From Perkinsus marinus ATCC 50983 (lineage: Eukaryota > Perkinsozoa > Perkinsida > Perkinsidae): a stretch of DNA of 37,401 bases. The DNA lies in the NCBI RefSeq assembly GCF_000006405.1, contig NW_003201384.1:67404-104804 (forward strand), in the 5' to 3' direction. Positions 29,752-37,401 of the stretch are shown here, piece after piece. Below the pieces are notes generated by a model. It was given only the letters and a program-made list of their open reading frames with translations, ran no database searches and was not told the origin of the DNA. How positions within the stretch are numbered: position 1 is the stretch's first letter; every line of letters starts with the position of its first letter. Both the position numbers and the translations under genes were made by a program.

Positions 29752-29968
29752 AGCTTACGCAACTCCAATTGAAGGTACGGAGAACCGTAGAAGGTCAATT
29801 AGAGATAGATGGAACGAAGCTGCAAACGAATGGGATTCAGCTCGCTCTAACAGTCATCATAATGCATACTACACTACGACTCTAGAATGCACGATACTTT
29901 ATTCGCAGTCATCATCGATAGTATGTTCTAGTCAGCCCTCTCGCTCGCCACGCGGTTACACCGTTACA
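29644..29968 (-). repeat. 5' LTR (element orientation)
   Basis: 325 bp; in element sense it begins TGTAACGG and ends CCGGCACA. An AATAAA lies about 70 bp in. The element's ORF starts at LTR position 218, so transcription would have to start earlier within the LTR. Confidence 0.93.
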
Positions 29969-30430
29969 TTGACGTAGTTGACGACGACTGAAAGAATTCT
30001 TGAAATCTTGCAATCTTGAAGTTCCTTAATCTGCACGCATGTCTAGCGTTTCAGATATGTCGCTATCATCATTATCATGATCGTTGAGAGTCCATTCGGT
30101 CAAGTCCCTCATCCCTGGTAGTGAGCCTTGCCTTCGGGGAGGTTTGAGGTGATCAGTGGAGATGAGTATGTGGGAGTTTATGGTAGAAAGATTGAATGAT
30201 GGTATACCAGTAGATGTGGGTAAGAGTGTAATGATTGGTGATGGTGGGGGAAGAGTTAGAGATGAGTCTGATAGAGACTTGAGGTTTGCTAATAATGTCG
30301 GTATTAAATTCATGAATGAATCTTTTCTTACCACACCTCGTTAACATCAGTTTCGACGACCATCGATGGCTTTTGACTTCTTCTTTGTTATCATGGCATT
30401 TTCCCTCAGCCATTACTTCCTCACCTTCTT
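29969..30430. other. Spacer between the LTR element and the four-pass membrane gene
   Basis: No confident exon. It probably includes the promoter or 5' UTR of the gene starting at 30431. A frame from 30366 (MAFDFFF) looks hydrophobic but does not splice in phase to the next exon. Confidence 0.5.
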
Positions 30431-31502
30431 ATGGTCTTCGGCCGCCTCTCCAAAGGGTCGAGTCTTCTCCTTCTCACAGGTAAGTCCCGTCGGTCACCAT
30501 CGTCATCAACTCATCGTCTCAGTTGAAGTATTCACAGCTGCCGGTTTGGCGTTGGGGTCGATCTTCATGTCAACTTGGCGTGTCGGCGCGGTAGTAGCCT
30601 CCTCCTCATCCTCCCCTCAGTCGAGTCATCGTCGTTGATCCCTTCAGGGTAGTCAATACCTCTCGGGAAGCTACTACGCCGGAGGCCATAAGGATGATCG
30701 ACTATCCTCCTCATCCTCCCTCGCTGTTGGTTTCTCATCCCGACAATATGGTTTGGTCTACGTAATCGGTGATCGTCGTCAATCATGGTTGGAGTTGGCA
30801 GAGTCGACTTGTGATAGATGGGAGACCTTCGATGCCAGTCAGCCCCTCTTCGCCGAAGCCCCACCATGTCGGTCCTCATCAACTTGTTGTCGTTGATGTT
30901 CCCTCAGGTGTTGGTAAGTCGGTCGGTGTTGAGAAGTGTACGATGGACTTCAACACTCATCTGGCCGACCGGTAGATGATGTTGCCTGGCCTCCTTCCCT
31001 CTTTGTCGTCGTCATACTTCTATTAGATGCATAATGTACAAGAGGCTGCTGATGTTAAGTTGGTGTGAGTATCTCATCATAGCATCCTCGAGTGCCATTC
31101 AAATCCTCATCGGCATTGCCCTCCTCACGACGAGTCTGTTGAAGTACGTAAGTCGCCGCTTTTATTTGTTCATCTTCCCTGTAGGTATAAACATTACTAT
31201 GTGGTGATGTTATCATTCAGTGGGGTATTGGCTTGGTGTGGTATTGTCGGCTACTTCATCATAAGTTGGATGTCCTTCTATCGACTGGCCAGGACGGCCA
31301 CCTTCCCCTACCCCACAGTGTCCTTCGCCTTCTTCGTCAACCTCCTGGCCTGTGTAATCCTCTACTCCTCCTCCTCCTCCTCCTCCACATCATCACCTTT
31401 TAGATGATCATCAGTTGGGCCGTTGCCCATTCGGTGATGCTCATCCGATCCATCAGACCATCAGATGAGAAGAAGCGAGGTCGTCATGGTCTCTTGGAGT
31501 GA
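30431..31502 (+). CDS. Predicted four-pass membrane protein, function unknown
   Basis: Seven-exon model: 30431-30479, 30523-30590, 30648-30867, 30908-30971, 31027-31143, 31185-31353, 31404-31502; in phase, about 261 aa, introns 40-57 nt. The start ATG at 30431 was chosen because only this frame joins the strong GTAAGT donor at 30480 to the next exon. Topology: TM1 near SSLLLTVEVFTAAGLALGSIF; a large loop of about 100 residues with four Cys (STCDRW, APPC, EKCTMDF, RCIMY); TM2 near LIIASSSAIQILIGIALL; TM3 near LSFSGVLAWCGIVGYFIISW; TM4 near FAFFVNLLACMIISWAV; a short basic tail (PSDEKKRGRHGLLE). One large Cys-bearing loop between TM1 and TM2 recalls the claudin/PMP22 layout, but I see no family signature. 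A related transcription unit with the downstream transporter is unlikely. Confidence 0.7.
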
Positions 31503-31759
31503 GCAGCCCCCTCCCACGTGTTGGTTATATCCTCTTCGTTCAGTTACTACGACGGAGGTGGTCATTAATATGAGTATCCGCATGACAACCATCATCAATA
31601 CCGTGTTGATGTCATCATCATTGGACTTGTGTTGAGGGGTTGCTGTCGCCGTCAGGGTCGGGATGTATTATTCTCTTTCAGTGTTGGTGGTGGTCTTACC
31701 CCTCCCCATCCTTGTGTTTATATCTATTTACATACTTTCCTCGTATTAACCTAATCGTG

Positions 31760-33196
31760 ATGTCTTCCAACACTACTATCGAAATGCCTGCTGATGTTGT
31801 CAGCGTTGTCAGCACTGAAGGTTCTGTGAGAGACGAGCTCGATGCTGTTACTCACACTTTTGGTACGGCCCCCTTGAACGGTGTGGCTAAGTCCAAGTTG
31901 GATAGCGCTGCGGAGGCCTCGTCTCCCGTGGGAGAAATGAAGCCCAAGAAGGACACTTGGGCTAGCAGGACCTTCGCCCCTGGTTCGTCATTCACGGCGA
32001 CTATTGCTGTTGTTAAGGCTACTTTGGGTGGCGCCATTCTGTCCAATACCTACATGATGGCAATTGGTGGTTATGTTTCTGCTGTTTTATTGCTGATATT
32101 CATGGCGGTGTTGAATGTGCTTTCTATAGATATGATTACTAAGACTGTTGAGAAGACGGGCAAGACTTCGTACGCTACCATCATAGAGCATCTATATGGT
32201 CGTAAGGTGCTTTACGGCTTCCAGATTGCTATGGTTGTCTTCTGTTTGGGTAGCAGTGCCTCTTATTTGGTAACTGTTGTCGATTCATTGGCACCATTGT
32301 TCAATCAGCTCACCATCGATGACCCCAATGCTTGGTATCATATCATGTTAACCTCGAGGTATTACTTATCCCTCATCATGTTGGGTATTGTCATGTACCC
32401 AATCTGTCTGGTTAAGAGTCTCGGCTCGTTGAGGTACCTCACTATTGTTAGTATTCTCGGAATATTCTGGCTGGCTATCGTAGCTCTATATCTCCTTGGC
32501 TCGAACGGTATTTCTGAGAACTTCGATCGTGGTCATGCCTATGCCCCTGTCAGCTGGATCGCCTGCATCGAGGGTGTCACCACGTACATCTTCGGTTTCT
32601 GCAACCAAGCTAACATGCCCGAGATCTACATGGAGATGAGCAATAGAAGCCCAAAGAAGCTGCGTTCGGTCGCTGTCTGGTCTGCCGTTATTTGCACTGC
32701 TGTTTACTTCATCATTGCCATCCCGTTCCTTCTGGTTTTCGGTTCTGATGCACAGAGCAGTGTCTTGCTTAACATGGCTGATTGGATCCCCCAGGGTGAT
32801 GTTGTTGTCATCATTGGCTTCATCTGGACGGGCATCTCATTCATTGGCACTTATCCGTTTATGGTGTATCCTGTCCGTGTCGCCCTCATCAACACCTTCC
32901 AACCAAAGCGTGCTGACTTCTGGGGAGTGGTAGTCGTTACTATCGCAGTCGTCATCTCTTATCTCATCGATATCGCTTTGCCCGATGTATCCATCCTGAT
33001 GGGTATTGTCGGTGCTATTGCTGGATCCATCCTGTGTTTTATTGCTCCTGGGTATTTCTGCATATCCATCTCGAAGAGCAAGAGATTCTTCGCTGCTGAG
33101 AATTGGTTGTATGCAGGATTCGTTATCCTAGGCTGCATTACCTTGGTCGGTGGTACCGCGATATCGGTTTACCAGATCCTAGAGTTCGCTGAGTAG
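31760..33196 (+). CDS. AAAP-family amino-acid/proton transporter
   Basis: A 478-aa intronless protein of the Aa_trans family (AAAP; relatives of SLC38/SLC32/SLC36), which move amino acids across plasma or vacuolar membranes with H+ or Na+. A cytosolic N-terminus of about 75 residues (rich in Ser, Thr, Val and Glu) is followed by about 11 hydrophobic segments. The first segment has the family-like TATIAVVKATLGGAILSNTY; later ones include GFQIAMVVFCLGSSASYLVT, SLGSLRYLTIVSILGIFWL, ACIEGVTTYIFGFCNQANMP and SVYQILEF at the end. The first true ATG in frame is at 31760; the frame stays open upstream to about 31640, but without an ATG. The specific substrate cannot be read from sequence. The stop at 33196 is followed by AT-rich 3' sequence. 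Confidence 0.9.
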   Translation: MSSNTTIEMPADVVSVVSTEGSVRDELDAVTHTFGTAPLNGVAKSKLDSAAEASSPVGEMKPKKDTWASRTFAPGSSFTATIAVVKATLGGAILSNTYMMAIGGYVSAVLLLIFMAVLNVLSIDMITKTVEKTGKTSYATIIEHLYGRKVLYGFQIAMVVFCLGSSASYLVTVVDSLAPLFNQLTIDDPNAWYHIMLTSRYYLSLIMLGIVMYPICLVKSLGSLRYLTIVSILGIFWLAIVALYLLGSNGISENFDRGHAYAPVSWIACIEGVTTYIFGFCNQANMPEIYMEMSNRSPKKLRSVAVWSAVICTAVYFIIAIPFLLVFGSDAQSSVLLNMADWIPQGDVVVIIGFIWTGISFIGTYPFMVYPVRVALINTFQPKRADFWGVVVVTIAVVISYLIDIALPDVSILMGIVGAIAGSILCFIAPGYFCISISKSKRFFAAENWLYAGFVILGCITLVGGTAISVYQILEFAE

Positions 33197-34870
33197 ACGA
33201 CTACTACTATACTAATACGAAGTATAAAGACGAATAACACTATCTGTTGTACTGCGATTGAAATGTGATGGAAAAATGGTTTCTTATTATTAGGCTGTTG
33301 ACCAACTGTTGACTCCTATTACTGTTGATATTGTATGTGAGTCCATAGTGGTAAACCCCTGTATCACCGCTAGGAATGCGTGATTGTTGCTGGCTATTTG
33401 CTTCATTGAACTTATAAAATGGATTGTCTTACCTTTAGACTATCACAGGGATCTATGTTATGCTACCAGGAAGGTCTACCCTCTGGGCGCTGGGTTCCTA
33501 TATTGCTGATTTTGGTTCTTGTTGGCGTATCGTGATAGACACCGCTTTTACTGCCACTTGCTGCTCCCCGTTACACAGTATTTTTCGCGGGTGAGCAGAG
33601 TAGCAAATTCAGTGGTTACCCTCATTTTCAAGGGTCTTCTGCGTGTCGGCGGTTGGTCTCTATCAACGTGTCAGCATTCTTACCAAGTCAGTTGATGCTG
33701 CTGTACATTTGGCCAGTTTGCCAATTGTCACATCTCCAGTGATGGTCCATCATTGTTTGCAATGATGTTCATTATAAAAGAGTCCATTGCTGTTCCCACG
33801 ATTTGCTAGAGAAGTACTTCGTGGGGACTTTTTCATTGAAGCACCGGCAACATGCGTTTGTCTTCAGCCTTCTCTTCACATTCATCATAATTTCCCCCAT
33901 TGGTCGTACGCTGAATCTTCTCGTAGTGTCAGTTGAGTGGCAAGGATAGCCTCAGTGATTCGATACGTTGTTTGTCATCACTAACTGATATATTCTATCA
34001 TCATACATATCCTCATCTGCTCTATTGCTCCTCGCGAGTACATAAAGTAGTACCTCATCATTCTCCTCTTCCTAATGGTATTCGTCATGCGTCATCATTG
34101 GCCACGGTTATTTTCTCCAAGAGATGGCCGCTTGCTGATAGTGATGCTGTCAGTTTGTCTTTGATGTGCGCTGCCGATACCTCTCAATGTCTAGGCTCTA
34201 CTGTGACTGTGAGTGTTATATATTGCTGTGTTTCATCGCCGTATGCGGCGGCGATCACTGTTGTTACTGTTATGTTCCTTCGATGTGTTCTCTGATTTTA
34301 GGGAAGTCAGAACAGTAGTAGTTGTTGTAGCAACTGCGGTAGCAGTAGAACTTCAATACGGAGGAGTATGGTGATACTCTTATATATAAGATTCTTACTA
34401 TCCTTTCCTTTGCCGGATCGTCCTTTCAGCTCTCCAGCTTTAAGCGATCTTGTATACCTTCAACGTTAGACAAGAGTCTCTCCATCTCCTCCAGGTTGAG
34501 TTCGAATTCAGTCTACAGTGCTCGAATCAATTCAGGAGTTGCTTAGACTGTGTGTCCGAGGCCGAATCTTATACAAAAATACTGTCAGTGTGAACAGCGA
34601 CTTGGTTATATACTATCCTGTTGGGTAATAACCTTACTGAAAGCATTGATAAATTAACCACAGCAATGGTGGTAGACACAACCTGTGTGTTGTATGATAA
34701 TGTAAAATTCGATGGCATTCGCGTTTCGGACATTTTAAAACTTACTTGCTTTGGGAAATCTTGAATTAACACCGTTCGCTACTGGCATTAGAAGAATTCA
34801 GAGGTCGGAGTGGAGTCCATACCTTAGATTGTGAACATCTTCGGACAAGTACTAATATGCCCCGAGAAAT
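33197..34870. other. Long region without a recognised gene
   Basis: 1.7 kb downstream of the transporter. A 120-codon open frame (33933-34295, plus) lacks an ATG, resembles nothing I know and has no supporting splice pattern. No RNA gene or repeat family was recognised. Confidence 0.5.
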
Positions 34871-35221
34871 ATGAAGTCATTGGGAGGTCGCAAAAAAGGC
34901 GAAAAAAATTTCTCTGGAATTCGTTCTTTTATAAAATGGAGTAAAATCTTGTCTGACTCGAGTGTTGGTTTTGACTCGAATCATTTGAGGACTTCGGCGC
35001 CATTCGGGGTGAGTGCTGGGGCCTCTGCTGTCGATGAGATCAGTTGTAACGTTGCAAGTAGTCTCAGACGAGTCATCTTATTGTTCGGTGGGTGGATTGG
35101 AAATTAGGGTTCAATGGAATGGAAATGTGCGAAAAGTTCTATGGGTGAGGAAGTTGCTCAAGGGAACCGGTGGTGTGCACGTGTTTTACACCGATGCCAT
35201 CCGGAGACATATTCATAGGTA
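34871..35221 (+). CDS. Possible exons of an unrecognised gene
   Basis: An ATG-started frame at 34871-35008 (MKSLGGRKKGEKNFSGIRSF) ends at a good donor (GTGAGTGC). A possible second exon begins at 35068 after GTCTCAG and runs to a donor-like site near 35222 in one frame, or near 35149 in another. The two frames cannot be told apart, since only one is in phase with the first exon and the other is longer. No domain is recognised, and this may be chance. Confidence 0.2.
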
Positions 35222-35583
35222 GAAAGGAGCACGAAGCGACATCCAAATGTTTACGTTGTTACTTACCATCAACACAATACGAAGGAATAGTGAGGAAAAG
35301 TAAAACTACAACAACTCTATCGTCGGGATCTCCGAATACCATTATAACGTATCTTCTACCAAGCAACACCAGCAGCGTAGGCGTGATAGCAGCTAATCCA
35401 GAGTGGTCAACGACGGTACGACCTGAGCAAAGAGAATTAATACGACCAAAACTTATTTCACCACATAGCCGATTACTATACTTCTTATACAAAATTTCCC
35501 GATTTTTTTTTCTGAAAAAAGGTATCTTCCAATTGATGGAAGATTCTTCACTACAACATGTTTCTATTATATCATATAATAGT
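35222..35583. other. AT-rich stretch, nothing recognised
   Basis: Both strands are partly open (for example plus 35170-35619), but there is no ATG-supported or family-supported product. Confidence 0.4.
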
Positions 35584-35702
35584 GAAGTCTCACAACCCGT
35601 TTCACGCCAAGTGGCGTGAAACCACTATATTCGCCCTATGCAGTAGTCGTGAAATATATTTCTCACTAGTGTTTTTCATATCAAGGCCGCCTGTGAAACT
35701 CC
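35584..35702 (+). mobile_element. MITE-like element (GGAGTTTCAC family), copy 12
   Basis: A plus copy: GTGAAGTCTCACAACCCG, CTATGCAGTAGTCGTGAAAT, CACTAGTGTTTTTCATATCA, ending CCTGTGAAACTCC. It lies 13 kb from the main cluster, so the family is dispersed and not a local array. Confidence 0.8.
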
Positions 35703-35770
35703 AGTATATAGTCGACATTATCACTAAGAGGCACCCCATGTAACGTTAGCTTACCTTTTTATAATATAAT

Positions 35771-35904
35771 GGAGTTTCACAACAACCCGTTCTACGTGAA
35801 GTGGCGTAAAACTCCATGTGAAAAACGGGATATTCGAGCCTTGCAGTAGTCGTGAAATATGTTTTTCACTAGTCTTTTTCATATCACTAGGGTGATGAAA
35901 CTCC
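35771..35904 (+). mobile_element. MITE-like element (GGAGTTTCAC family), copy 13
   Basis: A near full-length 134-bp plus copy: GGAGTTTCACAACAACCCG, TGCAGTAGTCGTGAAATATG, TTTTTCATATCACTAGGGTG, ending ATGAAACTCC. It lies 68 bp after copy 12. Confidence 0.85.
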
Positions 35905-36037
35905 AATGAATAATGATATAATCGGCTATCACATGAAACCAGCCGTCAATAAAGATCATCATAGGTGGTAATTTCAACGGAGAATCCCCGTGCCCTCTGT
36001 CACCAGCGTGAACTTCACCGGCTTCAAAAAGTATCTT

Positions 36038-36961
36038 TCAATTCGAATAGACCACCACCCACCTCCTTTCTCTCGACGCCGACGATCTCCTCTTCCTCCT
36101 CCTAGATCGACCACCACCCGACCTCGACCGTGATGTCGACCCTCTACCACGACGCGGCCTCTCCTTCTCTTCATCATCGCGAAAGGACCTTCGAGATCTC
36201 CTGCGCGTGTCCGAGCGCGACCGACTTCGACGACGACGACGTGATCTCGATCGTTTACGCGACCGCGAGTCATCTGTCGCGAACATAACTCTTCGCATGC
36301 AACATGAGGTACTCCGGAGCGAACGACGCCCATACATTCCCTGTGTGTTCGTTCGTTTTAGATATTTCTCAACGACTACATCTGTTGAGCTCTCGAGACA
36401 CATCCCATTCGGAAGAGCATATTCCATCTATCCTCCTCCTAAAATTTGTTCCTATCCTATGCCGCGTATTGACCAAATGGTAATGTTATGGTAATGTAAT
36501 GTTTGTGGTAATGTTTGTGTTCGTACAGAAACCAACGAAACGTTCTCCGAATTTCCTCACAATTTTCGAATCGTTATGTTCGCCGAGCGCCGAACTATGC
36601 TATGCAAATGGTTGACAATATGCGCACTATTTGAAAATTTCTCGAACTGCCGAGACGTAACACATTTTTTGAAACTTCAAATTCGTGTGTCGGCGAGCAA
36701 CGACTTTTCCGACCCACCTCCAGATTCCTTTCTATCATCCTCATCCACTTGCTCTCTTGCTCTCTCTTGAGTTTCCTCAACGGCCCCCATTTCCAATTCC
36801 TTACCTACATCATTCTCCTCCTCACCTTTCTCCTCCTTAGAACCTCCTGCTAGTACTGCTGACGTCGGCTCAGCAAACTCGGCGAAACTATACGGAATCA
36901 GCGCTATCTTCTGTTCGATCTGACAGTGTTGGAAAATGTATGTTTGCGCTTTCCAAAGCAA
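36038..36961 (-). CDS. Probable RS-domain nuclear protein, partial exon model
   Basis: Two minus-strand coding-like blocks may belong to one gene. 36961-36677 reads IEQKIALIPYSFAEFAEPTS and then a strongly acidic stretch (KEEKGEEEND...QVDEDDRKES). 36427-36038 starts MEYALPNGMCLESSTDVVVE and turns into a long Arg/Ser-rich domain (SRSRKRSRSRRRRRSRSRSD, later GGGRSRRRKRRSSASRERR), typical of SR-type splicing or RNA-binding proteins. No RRM or other domain is visible, and the junction between the blocks and the 3' end are unresolved. A second frame (35974-36333) is open through the same Arg codons and is probably a shadow. The gene could also be two separate ones. Confidence 0.4.
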
Positions 36962-37401
36962 ATTTCTGTTATTCTCTTTTCAGTTACAAGAATCGCCGAA
37001 AATTTCCTCAGAATTTCCCTTTTTTCGCCAACACATGTAGTTGACAATATGAATATTTTCAAACACGAAAAACATAAACATAATTTGTGAAATATTTGAG
37101 TCTTGAAGCTCTGCATCCGTTCGCCTCACAGGTGAAAATTTGACGGTAAAAGATAACAATAAAAATGGGCATGCGACATATTCTGAAAGTATGTAATTTG
37201 AAAATGTGATTTTTTCACGCACGATTATATATACCTAAGATAAAGTAACCGCATATGTATAGAACTATCTGTGATAAACAGATAATATATGAGAACAGTA
37301 TGGATAGAAGTTTATAGTATATACAATCACGGATGACCGATTTCTGTGATAGGGTGTCCAAAATGAACAGAGAAAACCGAAGTGACTAAACGATAGAGAA
37401 T
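36962..37401. other. AT-rich window end
   Basis: No confident exon. Minus-strand frames at 36904-37222 are short and low-complexity. This may be intron or upstream sequence of the RS-rich gene. Confidence 0.4.

Larger units (their letters stand above)
23837..29968 (-). mobile_element. Ty3/Gypsy-type LTR retrotransposon, whole-looking and young
   Basis: A 6132-bp element in minus orientation with two 325-bp LTRs (23837-24161 and 29644-29968) that look identical by eye, bounded by TG...CA and flanked by a TTGA direct repeat (23833-23836 and 29969-29972). The internal part is one open frame in the order gag-like, protease, RT, RNase H, integrase, which is the Ty3/Gypsy order. No breaks are seen. 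Identical LTRs mean a very recent insertion. The primer-binding site and polypurine tract are not obvious because coding sequence fills the internal region. It was inserted in intergenic DNA and interrupts no host gene that I can see. Confidence 0.92.

Noticed and set aside
24251-29977. Plus-strand frames inside the LTR element
   Set aside because: They lie antisense to the polyprotein and show no family resemblance; they are shadows of its codon bias.
30366-30638. Hydrophobic frame MAFDFFFVIMAF... as the start of the four-pass gene
   Set aside because: It does not join in phase to the following exon; the frame from 30431 does and gives a better TM1.
31640-31759. N-terminal extension of the transporter
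   Set aside because: The frame is open but has no ATG before 31760, and the extension does not fit the family.
33933-34295. 120-codon plus-strand frame
   Set aside because: No ATG, no recognisable domain and no splice support.

Overview
The window reads as nuclear DNA of a flagellated protist. The best guess is an alveolate of the Perkinsus group, and this is an inference. Genes are dense on both strands. Most are split by many GT-AG introns, often only about 30-60 nt long. A motile-cilium coiled-coil protein of the CCDC96/CFAP184 type is present, together with an AAAP amino-acid transporter, GPI biosynthesis and short dispersed inverted repeats. No bacterial operon signals were seen. One 100-N assembly gap lies at 20211-20310. 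All exon models were built by hand from reading frame, splice sites and comparison between paralogues; nothing was computed.

Layout. 1-11.0 kb: three tandem same-strand paralogues of glycosyltransferase family 31 (beta-1,3-galactosyltransferase type), of 12, 12 and 11 exons, each with a signal-like N-terminus, a GT31 core, a Cys-rich region, a C-terminal membrane segment and a basic tail. 11.8-13.0 kb (minus): an eight-exon membrane-anchored putative glycosyltransferase. 13.8-15.1 kb (minus): GPI mannosyltransferase 2 (PIG-V/GPI18). 15.7-16.1 kb: a 19-unit satellite with a 22-bp repeat. 17.6-23.0 kb: a CCDC96/CFAP184-like ciliary gene whose introns are filled with small inverted-repeat elements. 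23.84-29.97 kb (minus): a whole-looking Ty3/Gypsy-type LTR retrotransposon with identical 325-bp LTRs and a single 1864-codon frame. 30.4-31.5 kb: a seven-exon four-pass membrane protein. 31.8-33.2 kb: an intronless amino-acid transporter. 33.2-37.4 kb: mostly unassigned, with two more inverted-repeat elements and a likely RS-domain/acidic gene on the minus strand.

How the genes fit together. The first 15 kb hold five glycosylation genes (three GT31, one GT92/GT2-like, PIG-V), all predicted to act in the ER or Golgi. This may be a loose surface-glycan neighbourhood, although a shared pathway is only inferred. The rest are unrelated housekeeping, ciliary and transport genes.

Most notable: the likely type I topology and extra Cys domain of the GT31 proteins; a recent gene-conversion tract between copies 1 and 3; GTA microsatellites that start exactly at 5' splice sites; a family of about 13 MITE-like elements; and an LTR element whose coding frame starts inside one LTR and takes its stop from the other.
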